This document shows, piece by piece, positions 1-9,681 of a stretch of 64,000 nucleotides of DNA. The notes under the pieces are model-generated. The model did no database searches. It saw only the letters and a program-made list of their open reading frames with translations, and was not told where the DNA came from. Each line of letters opens with the position of its first letter. The stretch's first letter is position 1. The position numbers and the translations under genes were made by a program. The DNA is from Alsobacter ponti (GTDB lineage Bacteria > Pseudomonadota > Alphaproteobacteria > Rhizobiales > Beijerinckiaceae), in contig NZ_JANCLU010000005.1 in assembly GCF_024294805.1 (NCBI RefSeq), forward strand, positions 204,156 through 268,155, written 5' to 3'.

Positions 1-550
1 GGCGCTGGATCTCGACATAGAGACGCCCCGGGAAGGCGGCGGCGAGCGCGGCGAGCCGCGCCTCGGCCAGGTCCGCGCGGCCGGCGGCGAGCGCCCGGTC
101 GATGGGCCCGTCCGGCCCGCCGGTGAGCGCGATCAGCCCCGCGTTGGCGGCGAGCACCGAGGCCAGCGGCACGTGCGGCGGCTCGCCGGGCGGCGGGTCG
201 AGGAAGGCGCGCGAGCCGAGCCGCATCAGGTTGGCGTAGCCGTCGGCGGAGGCCGCCAGCAGCACGAGGCCTGGGCGCGACTGGCTGGCGACGCCGCGGC
301 GCGGCGGCTCGTCGCCGGTCTCCACCGCCAGCTCGATGCCGGCGATGGGCTGGATGCCCGCGGCCGACATCTTTTCGGAGAACTCCAGCGCGCCGAACAG
401 ATTGTTGGTGTCGGTCAGCGCCAGCGCCGGCATGTGGTCCTTCAGCGCGAGCTTCTTCAGCTCGTCGATCCGCAGCGCTCCCTCCAGCAGCGAGAAGGAG
501 GAATGGACGTGCAGATGGACGAATCCGACGTCACGCAGAATGCGACTCAC
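1..550 (-). CDS. dnaE: DNA polymerase III subunit alpha, N-terminal part (runs off the window)
   Basis: Catalytic subunit of the replicative polymerase. Only about the first 183 codons lie here. The reading begins MSRILRDVGFVHLHVHSSFS and continues through SLLEGALRIDEL and ALTDTNNLFGALEF, which is the PHP domain of DnaE1-type alpha subunits (the HLHVHS and LTDTNNL motifs). It differs from the DnaE2/ImuC type, which starts with a different motif. The GTG start at 548-550 is preceded by GGAGA about 10 bases upstream. A 31-codon ORF on the same strand ends 87 bases upstream with no visible terminator between, so both could share a transcript that starts near position 775. Confidence 0.93.
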   Translation of the reverse strand, partial: MSRILRDVGFVHLHVHSSFSLLEGALRIDELKKLALKDHMPALALTDTNNLFGALEFSEKMSAAGIQPIAGIELAVETGDEPPRRGVASQSRPGLVLLAASADGYANLMRLGSRAFLDPPPGEPPHVPLASVLAANAGLIALTGGPDGPIDRALAAGRADLAEARLAALAAAFPGRLYVEIQR

Positions 551-637
551 TTGCCTGGTCTCCGATGGGAAGCCGGATCATCGGCGCTCGCGCCGGCCCG
601 GTCCAGAGCGGGCGGCGCGGTGTCTGGGGACAGCGGC

Positions 638-733
638 TCAGATGGTGAGGAAGCGCGCCCAGACCAGCACGGCGCCGAGGAAGGCGCTCAGCGAAGCGAG
701 CTCGGCGATGTCGACGATCACGGTGCGCAACAT
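638..733 (-). CDS. 31-residue hydrophobic small protein upstream of dnaE
   Basis: Small ORF starting MLRTVIVDIAELASLSAFLG and ending in ARFLTI. It has a strong GGAGGG ribosome binding site 5 bases before the ATG. Residues 12-26 are hydrophobic enough for one membrane segment, with D8 and E11 just before. I believe similar short 'MLRT..DIAELAS' proteins occur widely in Hyphomicrobiales, but I could not search. Function is unknown. A LexA-like site lies about 40 bases upstream, so an SOS-induced membrane peptide, in the manner of the Caulobacter division inhibitor SidA, is one speculative possibility. It could also be a leader ORF for dnaE. Confidence 0.62.
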   Translation of the reverse strand: MLRTVIVDIAELASLSAFLGAVLVWARFLTI

Positions 734-767
734 GGGTCCCTCCTGTGTGTTGGCTCTATGAACCCAG

Positions 768-795
768 TATGTACGAGTTTTGTTCTCTTGCAACC
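768..795 (-). promoter_or_regulatory. Promoter with LexA-like operator for the 31-aa ORF/dnaE
   Basis: On the minus strand, TTGCAA is followed after 16-17 bases by a CATACT/ATACTG hexamer. The spacer holds GAAC-N7-GTAC (plus-strand GTAC at 771-774, GTTC at 782-785). The alphaproteobacterial LexA consensus is GTTC-N7-GTTC, so this has one mismatch and sits between -35 and -10, where a repressor would block polymerase. Confidence 0.4.
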
Positions 796-894
796 ATCCT
801 TTTGCGGCACTTCACGGTGAAATGGACGAATGGTGAACGCGCCGGCGCGGGCGGGTTAACGAAGGGGCGAGGCGCGAGGGCGTTGGGGGTTCGG

Positions 895-1262
895 GCCTCC
901 GGCCCGCCCTTTGGGCTCCGGGAACGGGCGGACTGGTGTCCGCCCTTTGGGCTCCGGGAACGAGCGGGCGAAGGCCCGCCCTTTGGGCTCCGGGGACGGG
1001 CGGGCGAGGTCCGCCCTTTGGGTTGCGGGCCTGCGGCCCGCCCGTCCCCGGACTGGTGCAGCGAAGCGGAACCAGATCCGGGGCCTAGCGCAATATGTCC
1101 GCGCGAAGCGCGGCCTTAGTGAAAAAGGCTGATGAAGCGCCGCTTCGCGGCAGCATCCATGCGCTGGATCCCGGATGCCCCTCCGCTATCGCTCCGGGGC
1201 TCCGGGAACTGGCGGACTGGTGTCCGCCCGTTTGGGGTTGCGGGCCTGCGGCCCGCCCGTCC
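895..1262 (+). repeat. Dispersed intergenic palindromic repeat, left copy
   Basis: Mosaic of short hairpin units. GGGCTCCGGGAACG is repeated three to four times with small variations, together with hairpins of the form GGCGGACTGGTGTCCGCC and GCGGGCCTGCGGCCCGC. A longer block at about 1086-1200 (AGCGCAATATGTC, then AGCGCCGC..GCGGCAGC, then CCGGATGCCCCTCCGCT) matches the reverse complement of about 63700-63835. No open reading frame here is credible. It resembles the REP-like palindromic elements that accumulate between genes in high-GC alphaproteobacteria. Confidence 0.7.
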
Positions 1263-1263
1263 C

Positions 1264-2115
1264 TCACGCGATGCGGATGTCGAGGCCGAGGTCGAGGACG
1301 CTGGCGGAGTGGGTCAGGGCGCCGACGGAGATCATGTCGACGCCTGTCTCGGCGATGGCCGCCACGGTGTCGAGGTTGACGCCGCCGGAGGCCTCCGTGC
1401 GCAGGCGGCCGGCGACCATGGCCACCGCCTGCCGCAGCAGGTCCGGGGCCATATTGTCGAGCAGCACCACGTCGGCCCCCTCTTCAATCACCTCGGCGAG
1501 CTGGTCGAGGCGGTCGACCTCGATCTCGACCTTGACGAGGTGGCCGATGGCCGCCTTGGCGGCGCGCAGCGCGGGGACGACGCCGCCCGCCACCGCGATG
1601 TGGTTGTCCTTGATGAGCACCGCGTCATCGAGCCCGAAGCGGTGGTTGAAGCCGCCGCCGCAGCGCACCGCGTATTTCTCGAAGGCGCGCTGCCCGGGCG
1701 TCGTCTTGCGCGTGCAGACGATGCGCGCCTGCGTGTGGGCGACGCGCGCCACGTAGGCGGCGGTGAGCGTGGCGATGCCGGAGAGCCGGCCGAGATAGTT
1801 GAGCGCCACGCGCTCGCTCGACAGCACCGAGCGCGCCGGCCCCTCCACCCTGGCGACGGCCGTTCCGGGCTCGAGCGGCGCGCCGTCCTCGTGCAGCGCC
1901 TCGAAGCGCACCTGCGGGTCGTAGATGCGGAAGGCGGCCCGCGCCAGCGCCATGCCGGCGAGGACGCCCGGCTTGCGCGCGGCGATCTCCGCCGTGGCGG
2001 TCGCGCCGGCGGGGATGGTGGCGAGCGTGGTGATGTCGCCCGCCCGGCCGAGGTCCTCCTCCAGCGCGGCGCGGACGGCGGCGTCGATGAGCAGCGGATT
2101 GAGTACATGCGTCAT
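1264..2115 (-). CDS. nadC: Nicotinate-nucleotide pyrophosphorylase (carboxylating)
   Basis: Quinolinate phosphoribosyltransferase: it converts quinolinate and PRPP to nicotinate mononucleotide, the third step of de novo NAD synthesis. The 283 residues match the family length. The KTTPGQR and [13 protein letters not shown] motifs and the LIKDNH segment are the conserved substrate-binding elements. The ATG at 2113-2115 overlaps the nadB stop codon (ATGA), showing translational coupling. It is the last gene of nadA-nadB-nadC and is followed by repeat DNA. Confidence 0.96.
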   Translation of the reverse strand: MTHVLNPLLIDAAVRAALEEDLGRAGDITTLATIPAGATATAEIAARKPGVLAGMALARAAFRIYDPQVRFEALHEDGAPLEPGTAVARVEGPARSVLSSERVALNYLGRLSGIATLTAAYVARVAHTQARIVCTRKTTPGQRAFEKYAVRCGGGFNHRFGLDDAVLIKDNHIAVAGGVVPALRAAKAAIGHLVKVEIEVDRLDQLAEVIEEGADVVLLDNMAPDLLRQAVAMVAGRLRTEASGGVNLDTVAAIAETGVDMISVGALTHSASVLDLGLDIRIA

Positions 2116-3689
2116 GTCGAGGGTCCTGGCGAAAGCGGCCGGCCGGCCAGCGCGCCTTCGGCGAGCCAGCGCGCCTCCCCCAGCGTCAGGCGCGAGCGCC
2201 GCGCCAAGGCGGGGTCCGGGGCGGGATGATCGGCGCGCATGTGGCCGCCCCGGCTCTCGCGCCGCGCATAGGCGGAGGCGGCGATGAGGAGCGCGCTGCG
2301 CGCCATGTTGCGCAAGGCGGGCGTGAGCGCGGCGCGCTCCAGAGCGACGATGCCGGCCAGCGCCTCGGCGAGCCCGGCGGCGTCGCGGACCACGCCGACC
2401 TTGTCCGACATCAGCCGGCGCAGCGCGGCGATGGCTTCGCCGTCTGCGTCGGGATGCGGCTCGAAGCCGGCGGGCGGCGGCGCGAACTCGGCGGACGGGG
2501 CGACGGGCGCGAGGGCCCGCAGGTCCGCCGCCACCCGGTCGGCGAACACCACCGCCTCGAGCAGCGAGTTGGAGGCGAGCCGGTTGGCCCCGTGGACGCC
2601 GGTGGAGGCGACCTCGCCGATGGCCCACAGGCCCGGCAGCGAGGTGGCGCCGCGCTCGTCGGTCCAGATGCCGCCCATATGGTAGTGCTCGGCGGGCGCG
2701 ACGGGAATGAGGTCCGTCACCGGGTCGATCCCCGCCCCGCGGCACGCCGCGGCGACGGTGGGGAAGCGCTCCGGGAACTCCGCGCCGATGGCGGCGCGGC
2801 AATCGAGGAACGCGCCGCGCCCGGCCTGGATCTCGGCGAACACGCCGCGCGCCACGATGTCGCGCGGGGCCAGCTCGGCGTCGGGGTGCAGCGCCGCCAT
2901 GAAGCGTTCGCCGGCGCGGTTGACCAGCGTCGCCCCTTCGCCGCGCAGCGCCTCGGTGGCGAGCGGGGCGGGATCGCGCCCGATGTCGATGGCGGTGGGA
3001 TGGAACTGCACGAACTCGGCGTCGGCGACCAGCGCGCCCGCCTCGGCGGCGATGGCGAGGCCGTTGCCGTTGGCCTGGGGCGGGTTGGTGGTGACGGCGT
3101 AGAGATGGCCGACGCCGCCGGTCGCCAGCACCACGGCCCCGGCCAGGAAGGCGCGGGTCTCCTTCGCGCGGCCCGCCTGCCCGCGCGCCACCACGCCGGC
3201 GACGCGTCCCTCGCGCACGATCAGCGCCTCGGCGACCTCGCCCTCGCACACGGTGATGGAGGGCGTGCGGCGGACGGCGGCGACCAGCGCCTGCATAATG
3301 GCTTTGCCCGCCATGTCGCCGCGCACCCGCACGATGCGCCGCGCCGAATGGGCGGCCTCGCGCGACTGGATGAGCTTGCCTTCCAGCGTGCGGTCGAACG
3401 GCACGCCGAGATCGAGCAGGTCATGCACACGGTCGGCGGCGTCGCGCGCCATGCCGAGCACCACCGCCTCGTCGACGAGGCCGGCGCCGGCGGCGACCGT
3501 GTCGGCGGCGTGCTGCTCGGGGCTGTCGCCCTCGCCCATCGCGGCGGCGATGCCGCCCTGCGCCCAGGCGGAGGACGCCCCGTGACCGATGGGCGCGGCG
3601 GCGAGCACGGTGACTTGCGTCGGCGCGAGCTTGAGCGCGCAGAACAGGCCGGCGAGACCGCCGCCGACGATGATGACGGGACTGCGCAA
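2112..3689 (-). CDS. nadB: L-aspartate oxidase
   Basis: FAD enzyme that oxidises aspartate to iminoaspartate for NadA. The protein is 525 residues. An N-terminal dinucleotide-binding loop ([11 protein letters not shown]) is followed by [10 protein letters not shown], the HPTAID motif and the C-terminal [12 protein letters not shown] motif typical of NadB and related flavoproteins. I chose a TTG start at 3687-3689 because GGGAGA lies about 6 bases upstream and translation reaches the Rossmann strand directly. The open frame extends upstream to 5090, but only through antisense nadA sequence. Second gene of the NAD operon. Confidence 0.94.
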   Translation of the reverse strand: MRSPVIIVGGGLAGLFCALKLAPTQVTVLAAAPIGHGASSAWAQGGIAAAMGEGDSPEQHAADTVAAGAGLVDEAVVLGMARDAADRVHDLLDLGVPFDRTLEGKLIQSREAAHSARRIVRVRGDMAGKAIMQALVAAVRRTPSITVCEGEVAEALIVREGRVAGVVARGQAGRAKETRAFLAGAVVLATGGVGHLYAVTTNPPQANGNGLAIAAEAGALVADAEFVQFHPTAIDIGRDPAPLATEALRGEGATLVNRAGERFMAALHPDAELAPRDIVARGVFAEIQAGRGAFLDCRAAIGAEFPERFPTVAAACRGAGIDPVTDLIPVAPAEHYHMGGIWTDERGATSLPGLWAIGEVASTGVHGANRLASNSLLEAVVFADRVAADLRALAPVAPSAEFAPPPAGFEPHPDADGEAIAALRRLMSDKVGVVRDAAGLAEALAGIVALERAALTPALRNMARSALLIAASAYARRESRGGHMRADHPAPDPALARRSRLTLGEARWLAEGALAGRPLSPGPST

Positions 3690-3799
3690 AGCTGGATCTC
3701 CCGTTCGCCGGCCTCGCGGCGCGCGCGCCGCGCGACCCTCCGGCTGCGAAGCCGGCCAGGTCGGTGGGCGCTCTCGCCCCCGACCCGGCCGGGGCCGCG

Positions 3800-4909
3800 T
3801 CAGTTCCGCAGGTTGATCATGCGCTCGATCGGCAGCCGGGCGCGCTCGGCGATGGCCGGGTCGATCAGCACTTCCTCGCGCATGTTCACCAGGCTGTCCA
3901 AAATCTTGGGCAGCGTGATGCGCTTCATGTGCGGGCACAGGTTGCACGGCCGCACGAAGGTGACGCCGGGCGACTCGGCGGCGACGTTGTCGGCCATCGA
4001 GCACTCGGTGACCATCACCACGCGGGCCGGCCGGCGGGTCTTCACCCAGTCGATCATGTGCGCCGTGGAGCCGGTGAAGTCGGCCTCGGCGAGCACGTCC
4101 GGCGGGCATTCCGGATGGGCGATGATCTGGATGGAGGGGTCGGCCTCGCGATAGGCGCGCAGCTCGGCGCCGGTGAAGCGCTCGTGCACCTCGCAGTGGC
4201 CCTTCCACAGGATCAGCCGCACCTTGGTCTGCGTCTGCACGTACTTGCCCAGGTACTCGTCCGGCAGGAAGATCACGCGGTCGACGCCGAGGCTCTCCAC
4301 CACCTGCACGGCGTTGGAGGAGGTGCAGCAGATATCCGTCTCCGCCTTCACGTCGGCCGAGGAGTTGACGTAGGTGACCACCGGCACGCCCGGATAGCGC
4401 TGCTTGAGCAGCCGCACGTCGGCCCCGGTGATCGAGGCGGCGAGCGAGCAGCCGGCGCGGCTGTCGGGGATCAGCACCGTCTTCTCGGGGCTGAGCAGCT
4501 TGGAGGTCTCGGCCATGAAGTGGACGCCGCACTGGACGATGATGTCGGCGTCCGCCTTGGCGGCCATGCGGGCGAGCTGCAGGCTGTCGCCCACGAAGTC
4601 GGCGACGCCGTGGAAGATCTCCGGCGTCTGGTAGTTGTGCGCCAGGATCACCGCGCCGCGCTGGGCCTTCAGCTCGTTGATCGCCTTGATGTAGGGCGCG
4701 AAGAACGGCCACTCGACGGAGGGCACCACGTCCTTCATCTTCTCGTAGAGATGGGCGGTCGCCTTCTCCACCTCGGGCGTCCAGGCGAGCGAGGGCATCG
4801 GCAGCACTCCGTAGCGCTTCTGCGCTGGGGTCTGAACCAGGGACGCCTGCCGGGCCGCGGCCGCGCGGGCGGCATCGGGGCGGGACGCTTCGAACTGGGC
4901 ACCGGACAT
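3800..4909 (-). CDS. nadA: Quinolinate synthase A
   Basis: Iron-sulfur enzyme condensing iminoaspartate with dihydroxyacetone phosphate to quinolinate. The 369-residue reading shows [29 protein letters not shown] and CNLCPHMK, which carry the conserved cluster cysteines and substrate histidines. The ATG at 4907-4909 is chosen because a longer frame back to 5002 would translate through two operator palindromes. First gene of nadABC, with 110 bases to nadB. Regulation is suggested by the operators at 4923-4939 and 4987-5001. Confidence 0.96.
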   Translation of the reverse strand: MSGAQFEASRPDAARAAAARQASLVQTPAQKRYGVLPMPSLAWTPEVEKATAHLYEKMKDVVPSVEWPFFAPYIKAINELKAQRGAVILAHNYQTPEIFHGVADFVGDSLQLARMAAKADADIIVQCGVHFMAETSKLLSPEKTVLIPDSRAGCSLAASITGADVRLLKQRYPGVPVVTYVNSSADVKAETDICCTSSNAVQVVESLGVDRVIFLPDEYLGKYVQTQTKVRLILWKGHCEVHERFTGAELRAYREADPSIQIIAHPECPPDVLAEADFTGSTAHMIDWVKTRRPARVVMVTECSMADNVAAESPGVTFVRPCNLCPHMKRITLPKILDSLVNMREEVLIDPAIAERARLPIERMINLRN

Positions 4910-4922
4910 GACGACCTCCAAA

Positions 4923-4939
4923 ATGCTCAATGTGAGCAT
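4923..4939. promoter_or_regulatory. Palindromic operator 1 upstream of nadA (NadQ-like)
   Basis: ATGCTCA-ATG-TGAGCAT, a perfect 7+7 inverted repeat lying 14 bases before the nadA start. It shares TGCTCA-N3-TGAGCA with the second site 63 bases upstream (about six helical turns). NadQ is the known regulator of nadABC in Hyphomicrobiales. Assigning this motif to it is from memory and not verified. Confidence 0.65.
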
Positions 4940-4986
4940 AAGAGGGGACGAAAGATGCCGGACGGTGGTCCCGGCCGGCGCGTATA

Positions 4987-5001
4987 TGCTCAAAGTGAGC
5001 A
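4987..5001. promoter_or_regulatory. Palindromic operator 2 overlapping the nadA transcription start
   Basis: TGCTCA-AAG-TGAGCA, lying just downstream of the TATAAT box of the nadA promoter, so it should cover the start point. With operator 1 it could allow cooperative or looped repression. Confidence 0.65.
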
Positions 5002-5006
5002 AAAGA

Positions 5007-5035
5007 ATTATAGTGTGCGCCCGCCCCGATTGAAA
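5007..5035 (-). promoter_or_regulatory. nadA promoter
   Basis: Minus-strand TTTCAA (5030-5035), a 17-base spacer, then a perfect TATAAT (5007-5012). The TATAAT stands out in this high-GC sequence. The transcript would begin near 4999-5001, inside operator 2. Confidence 0.6.
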
Positions 5036-5392
5036 GGGCGCGGGGGCGAATAAATCGCCTCCTGACCTCCGCCGTTCGGAGGGGGGCCATGCGCTGGCGG
5101 AATTGCTCGCCGCGTCCGCCGCCGCGATGATGGCCGGCCGCGCGTCGGGCCCGTCCAGGGCCGGCGCGGGGCGTTGGGGATGTCGAACACCGGCCGAAGT
5201 CGCGATTTCAACAAAGCCGGAGCCTGAAGATCCGATCGAGGCTGTGTTCAGGGGCGAATTCGGCGGCGAACCCGCCCATCGAGGCCGATTTCCAGAGGGT
5301 TTGTCGACGATGTGCCGAAAATCTCTCGCCGCGCGGCGTGCGCCGCACTAGGACCGCTCGATCGACTTCCCGCGCTCCTGCCCGGACCCGCC
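5036..5392. other. Intergenic region between the nadA promoter and the MFS gene
   Basis: About 350 bases without a credible gene. It holds a short hairpin, CCTCCG-N5-CGGAGG at 5066-5082. The open frame reaching back to 5312 in front of the MFS gene lacks a ribosome binding site. I see no clear promoter. Confidence 0.45.
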
Positions 5393-6625
5393 ATGACAGC
5401 GTCTCCCACCCTCACCCGCGCCACCCGCTTCGCCCCCGAGGCGATCCTCCTGTGCGGCTGCCTGACCGCCATCATCACCTTCGGCCCCCGCGCCTCGGTC
5501 GGCCTCTTCCAGATCCCGATGAGCCAGGACTTCGGCTGGAGCCGGGAGGTCTTCTCCTTCGCGGTCGCCATCCAGAACCTGCTCTGGGGCGTCGGACAGC
5601 CCTTCGCCGGGGCGGTCGCGGACCGCTTCGGCGTCGTCCGCGTGCTCATCGGCGGCGCGCTGCTTTACGCGGCCGGACAGGCGCTTATGGCCTATTCTTC
5701 AACTCCCTCGGCAATGGCGCTGAGCGCCGGCGTGCTGATCGGCTTCGGCCTGTCGGGCTGCTCGTTCAACCTCGTGCTCGGGGCCTTCGGCAAGCTGCTG
5801 CCGGAGAGCTGGCGCGGCATGGCCTTCGGCGCGGGAACCGCCGCCGGCTCGCTCGGCCAGTTCCTCTTCCCGCCGATCGGCAGCGTGCTGATCGAGCATC
5901 TCGGCTGGCAGTCGACCAGCCTCATTTTCTCCGCGACGATCCTCGCCGTCGTCCCGCTGTCGCTGACGCTCGCCACGAGGGGCGCGGCCTCCGCGACCTC
6001 GCACGGGCCGTCGCAGTCGGTCGGGCAGGCCTTCGCGGAGGCCTTGCGCCACCGCAGCTATGTGCTTCTGGTGCTTGGCTTTTTCACCTGCGGATTCCAG
6101 CTCGCCTTCATCACCAGCCACATGCCCGCCTATCTCAGCGACCTCGGCCTGCCGGCCTGGGTCGGCGGCTGGACGCTGGCGGTGATCGGGCTCGCCAACG
6201 CCGTCGGCTCGCTCACCTCCGGCTGGCTCTGCACCCGCATGCCGCGTCGCTACCTGCTCTCCGCCATCTATCTCGGCCGGGCGCTCGCCGTGCTGGTGTT
6301 CATCATGCTGCCGCCCTCGCCGGCCAACGCCATCGGCTTCGGCGTGGCGATGGGGCTGCTGTGGCTCTCGACGGTGCCGCCGACCTCGAGCCTTGTCGCG
6401 CTGATGTTCGGCACACGCTACCTGTCGATGCTCTACGGCTTCGCCTTCTTCTCGCACCAGCTCGGCGGCTTCCTCGGCGTCTGGCTGGGCGGCGTGCTCT
6501 ACGAGCAGACCGGCTCCTACCTGATCGTGTGGTGGCTCTCGGTGGCGCTGGGCGTGGCCTCGGCGGCGATCAACCTGCCGATCCGCGAAAAGGCGGTGGC
6601 GCGCCCCGAGGTCGCGCCGGCCTGA
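5393..6625 (+). CDS. Major facilitator superfamily transporter
   Basis: 410 residues with about twelve hydrophobic segments in two halves. The loop after TM2 reads [12 protein letters not shown], the MFS motif A pattern, and there is a hydrophilic central loop around residues 200-215. Start ATG at 5393; an in-frame upstream extension to 5312 lacks a ribosome binding site. The overall form resembles small organic-anion MFS carriers, but the substrate cannot be read from the sequence. The acuI-like reductase follows after 67 bases on the same strand with its own Shine-Dalgarno, so the two may be cotranscribed. Confidence 0.85.
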   Translation: MTASPTLTRATRFAPEAILLCGCLTAIITFGPRASVGLFQIPMSQDFGWSREVFSFAVAIQNLLWGVGQPFAGAVADRFGVVRVLIGGALLYAAGQALMAYSSTPSAMALSAGVLIGFGLSGCSFNLVLGAFGKLLPESWRGMAFGAGTAAGSLGQFLFPPIGSVLIEHLGWQSTSLIFSATILAVVPLSLTLATRGAASATSHGPSQSVGQAFAEALRHRSYVLLVLGFFTCGFQLAFITSHMPAYLSDLGLPAWVGGWTLAVIGLANAVGSLTSGWLCTRMPRRYLLSAIYLGRALAVLVFIMLPPSPANAIGFGVAMGLLWLSTVPPTSSLVALMFGTRYLSMLYGFAFFSHQLGGFLGVWLGGVLYEQTGSYLIVWWLSVALGVASAAINLPIREKAVARPEVAPA

Positions 6626-6692
6626 GCCGCCGGCGGGCCTTGCCGAACGCGGCGGGTCCGGCCACAACACGGAAGGCAATCCGGAGGCTCAC

Positions 6693-7679
6693 ATGGGGAC
6701 TTTCAAGGCGGTGGTGGTCGACAAGGGCGACCAGGGCTATAGCTGCGGCTTCCGGAGCTTCGACGACGCCGAGCTGATGGAGGGCGACGTCACCGTCCGG
6801 GTCACGCACTCCACGGTGAACTACAAGGACGGCCTCGCCCTCACCGGCAAGGCCCCCGTCGTGCGCCGCTTCCCGATGATCCCGGGCATCGACTTCGCCG
6901 GCGTGGTCGAGGCGTCCTCGCATCCCGACTACAAGCCGGGCGACCCAGTGGTGCTGAACGGCTGGGGCGTCGGCGAGACGCATCTCGGCGGCTACGCCGA
7001 GCGCGCCCGCGTCAAGGGCGACTGGCTGATCCCGCTGCCCAAGGGCCTCTCCGCCGCTCAGGCCATGGCGATCGGCACGGCCGGCTACACCGCCGCCCTC
7101 GCCGTGATCGCGCTGGAGCGGCACGGACTGACACCGGAACGCGGCCCGGCCGTCGTCACCGGCGCGGCCGGCGGCGTCGGTTCGGTCGCCATCGCGCTGC
7201 TCGCCAAGCGGGGCTGGCGCGTCATCGCCTCGACCGGCCGCCCGCACGAGGCGGACTATTTGCGCGGCCTCGGAGCGGACGAGATCATCGACCGCGCCGA
7301 GCTGACCGGCCCGGGCAAGCCCCTTGCAAAGGAGCGCTGGGCGGCGGGCGTCGACAGCGTCGGCTCGACGACGCTCGCCAACGTCCTGTCGATGACGCGC
7401 TACAACGGCGCGATCGCCGCCTGCGGGCTGGCGCAGGGCATGGACCTGCCGACCTCCGTCGCCCCGTTCATCCTGCGCGGCGTCGCGCTTCTCGGCGTCG
7501 ACAGCGTGATGGCCTCGAAGGAGCGCCGCTTCGAGGCGTGGGCGCTGCTGGAGCGCGACCTCGAGCCGTCCCGCCTCGCCGCCATCACCACGACGATCCC
7601 CTTCGACGAGGTGATCGGCATGGGCGCGAAGATCCTGGCCGGCGAGGTCCGCGGCCGCGTGGTCGTCGAGATCGGCTGA
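6693..7679 (+). CDS. acuI: AcuI/YhdH-family acrylyl-CoA reductase (NADPH)
   Basis: 328-residue medium-chain dehydrogenase/reductase without the structural-zinc cysteine set. Typical YhdH/AcuI motifs are [11 protein letters not shown] near residue 45, [13 protein letters not shown] near 65, the nucleotide loop [11 protein letters not shown] and the C-terminal RGRVVVEIG. Known members reduce acryloyl-CoA to propionyl-CoA and protect against acrylate. GGAGG lies 6 bases before the ATG. It converges on the MerR gene with only 9 bases between stops. Symbol assigned by family resemblance. Confidence 0.85.
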   Translation: MGTFKAVVVDKGDQGYSCGFRSFDDAELMEGDVTVRVTHSTVNYKDGLALTGKAPVVRRFPMIPGIDFAGVVEASSHPDYKPGDPVVLNGWGVGETHLGGYAERARVKGDWLIPLPKGLSAAQAMAIGTAGYTAALAVIALERHGLTPERGPAVVTGAAGGVGSVAIALLAKRGWRVIASTGRPHEADYLRGLGADEIIDRAELTGPGKPLAKERWAAGVDSVGSTTLANVLSMTRYNGAIAACGLAQGMDLPTSVAPFILRGVALLGVDSVMASKERRFEAWALLERDLEPSRLAAITTTIPFDEVIGMGAKILAGEVRGRVVVEIG

Positions 7680-7688
7680 CGGGAGAGG

Positions 7689-8243
7689 CTAGCGCGAGCG
7701 CGCGGCCTCCAGGAGCCGGCGGCATTCCTCGAGCTCCGCCAGCGCGTTGCCGAGCCGCCGCAGCGCGTCCGGCGACAGCCTTGCCAGAGCCGCGGCCCGA
7801 GACGGCGTGGCGCGGGGACGCGGCTCGTCGGCAAGCGGCAGGCCGGGCTGCTCCGCCCAGTCGGAGGGTTCGTCGGGGTCGTGCGCCATGGCCATGGCGG
7901 CGACCTCCGCCGGCGGGCCCTGGACCCCATGGGCGTCCGCGTCGGCGGGCGACGCCTGCGGCGCGGCGGCCTCCCCCCGGCCGATGGCCTGGACGGACTT
8001 GAGGCCCTGTTCCTTGAGGATGCGCTGGACGCCGCGAATGGTGAAGCCCTGCCCGTAGAGCAGGTGCCGGATGCCGCGCAGCAGGTCGACGTCGTCCGGG
8101 CGGTAGTAGCGGCGGCCGCCACCGCGCTTCAGCGGCTTGATCTGGCTGAACCGAGTTTCCCAAAAACGCAGCACGTGCTGGGGGATGTCGAGATCTTCCG
8201 AGACCTCGCTGATGGTTCGGAAGGCGTCCGGGCTCTTGTCCAT
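7689..8243 (-). CDS. MerR-family transcriptional regulator
   Basis: 184 residues. The N-terminal winged helix (about 10-80) reads [20 protein letters not shown] and later [15 protein letters not shown], the usual MerR DNA-binding domain, followed by a low-complexity Ala/Asp tail and no effector domain with cysteines. In many alphaproteobacteria a gene of this type lies downstream of ihfA, as here (29-base gap). The target is unknown. A C-terminal segment ([20 protein letters not shown]) could form a helix for dimerisation. Confidence 0.88.
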   Translation of the reverse strand: MDKSPDAFRTISEVSEDLDIPQHVLRFWETRFSQIKPLKRGGGRRYYRPDDVDLLRGIRHLLYGQGFTIRGVQRILKEQGLKSVQAIGRGEAAAPQASPADADAHGVQGPPAEVAAMAMAHDPDEPSDWAEQPGLPLADEPRPRATPSRAAALARLSPDALRRLGNALAELEECRRLLEAARSR

Positions 8244-8272
8244 GCGGCCTGTCGTCCCCTCCCTGCGGCGGC

Positions 8273-8587
8273 TCAGTCGCCGTCTTCGACCTCGTCGAGC
8301 CCGTTGATGCGCGCCTTCAGGATGTTGGAAGGCTTGAACACCATCACGCGGCGCGGCTCGATGGGCACTTCGACGCCGGTCTTCGGGTTGCGGCCGACTC
8401 GCTCGCCCTTCGAGCGCACCACGAAAGAGCCGAAAGACGACAATTTCACGGTCTCGCCGCGCGCCAGGCAGTCCGATACCTCCTTGAGCACGAGCTCCAC
8501 GAGCGCGGCCGATTCCGTGCGCGACAGGCCGACCCGCTGGTACACGGCCTCGCTCAGTTCAGCACGCGTGATCGTTCGCTCCGCCAC
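8273..8587 (-). CDS. ihfA: Integration host factor subunit alpha
   Basis: DNA-bending architectural protein of the HU/IHF fold. About 104 residues beginning (M)[14 protein letters not shown], with KLSSFGSF and the DNA-intercalating arm [13 protein letters not shown] place the start at a GTG (8585-8587) because it is preceded by GGTGGGGGG and matches the usual IHF-alpha N-terminus. An in-frame GTG four codons upstream (8597-8599) is the alternative. The gene has 116 bases between it and fabH, with a possible own promoter. Confidence 0.93.
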   Translation of the reverse strand: MAERTITRAELSEAVYQRVGLSRTESAALVELVLKEVSDCLARGETVKLSSFGSFVVRSKGERVGRNPKTGVEVPIEPRRVMVFKPSNILKARINGLDEVEDGD

Positions 8588-8664
8588 GATGCCCCCCACC
8601 TCGCAATGCCGACCAATCCGCGACTTCGGCCCGGCAACAACCCTGCCTAGAAAGTTGGAAAATC

Positions 8665-8693
8665 AACGTATTCGCCAAGACGCCGCCGGTCAA
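8665..8693 (-). promoter_or_regulatory. Possible ihfA promoter
   Basis: Minus-strand TTGACC (8688-8693), 17-base spacer, TACGTT (8665-8670), just after the fabH stop codon. It would give ihfA-merR a start independent of plsX-fabH. Confidence 0.35.
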
Positions 8694-8703
8694 CGCCCGT
8701 TGG

Positions 8704-9681
8704 TCACCAGCGAATCAAAGCCGAACCCCAGGTGAAGCCGCCGCCCATCGCCTCGATCAGCACGAGCTGGCCGCGCTTGATCCGCCCGTCCTGGCGGGCG
8801 ACCGACAGCGCCAGCGGGATCGACGCCGCCGAGGTGTTGCCGTGCTCGCCGACGGTCACCACGACCTTGGCGGGATTGATGGAGAGCTTGCGCGCCGTCG
8901 CCTCGATGATGCGGCGGTTGGCCTGGTGCGGCACGAACCAGTCGATGTCCGAGGCTTGCAGCCCGGTGGCCTGGAACGCCGCCTCGATCACCTCGGCGAG
9001 GAAGTTGACCGCGTAGCGGAACACCTCCTTGCCTTCCATGCGCAAATGACCGGCGGTGCCGGTCGTCGAGGGGCCGCCGTCGACATAGAGCTTGTCGACG
9101 TGCCGGCCGTCCGAGCGCAAATGCGTGGTGAGCACGCCCCGGTCGGCGATGGTGCCCTCGCCTTCCTGGGCCTCCAGCACGACCGCCCCCGCCCCGTCGC
9201 CGAACAGCACGCAGGTGGTGCGGTCCTGCCAGTCGAGGATGCGCGAGAACGTCTCCGCGCCGATGACGAGCGCGCGCTTGTGCGAGCCCGAGGCGAGGAA
9301 CTTGTCCGCCGTGGTCAGCGCGAACACGAAGCCCGAGCACACCGCCTGCAGGTCGAACGCCGCGCCCTGGGTGATGCCGAGCGCCGACTGCACCTGCGTC
9401 GCGGTGGCCGGGAAGGTGAAGTCCGGCGTCGCGGTGGCGACGATGATGAGATCGATGGTCGAGGCGTCGACGCCGGCGTCGGCGAGCGCGGCGCGCGCGG
9501 CACGGGTGGCGAGCACCGAGGTCGTCTCCTCGGGGGTGGCGATGCGCCGCTCGCGGATGCCGGTGCGCTCGACGATCCACTCGTTGGAGGTGTCGACCTT
9601 GCGGGCGAGGTCGTCGTTGGTGACGGTCTGCTCGGGCAGGAAGTGGCCGCAGCCCAGGACGACGGAACGCAGTTTCGTCAC
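8704..9681 (-). CDS. fabH: Beta-ketoacyl-ACP synthase III
   Basis: Starts type II fatty acid synthesis by condensing acetyl-CoA with malonyl-ACP. The protein has 325 residues. The catalytic triad can be placed at C115 (in DLQAVCSGF), H252 (in FVPHQANRR) and N282 (in [10 protein letters not shown]), the normal spacing for FabH. Ends [14 protein letters not shown]. It overlaps plsX by 4 bases (ATGA), so PlsX and FabH are translationally coupled as in many bacteria. Confidence 0.97.
   Translation of the reverse strand: MTKLRSVVLGCGHFLPEQTVTNDDLARKVDTSNEWIVERTGIRERRIATPEETTSVLATRAARAALADAGVDASTIDLIIVATATPDFTFPATATQVQSALGITQGAAFDLQAVCSGFVFALTTADKFLASGSHKRALVIGAETFSRILDWQDRTTCVLFGDGAGAVVLEAQEGEGTIADRGVLTTHLRSDGRHVDKLYVDGGPSTTGTAGHLRMEGKEVFRYAVNFLAEVIEAAFQATGLQASDIDWFVPHQANRRIIEATARKLSINPAKVVVTVGEHGNTSAASIPLALSVARQDGRIKRGQLVLIEAMGGGFTWGSALIRW

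Larger units (their letters stand above)
734..1263. other. Gene-free stretch between the small ORF and nadC
   Basis: Apart from the LexA-like promoter near 768-795 and the dispersed repeat at 895-1262, I see no gene. Open frames here translate to repetitive GLRERA/CGPAARP-like peptides that come only from the repeat. Confidence 0.6.

Noticed and set aside
745-1119. Open frames in the left repeat block
   Set aside because: They encode only repeated GLRERA/GPAARP peptides made by the palindromic units, without ribosome sites.
4910-5002. N-terminal extension of NadA
   Set aside because: It would translate the two operator palindromes and start inside the transcription start region.
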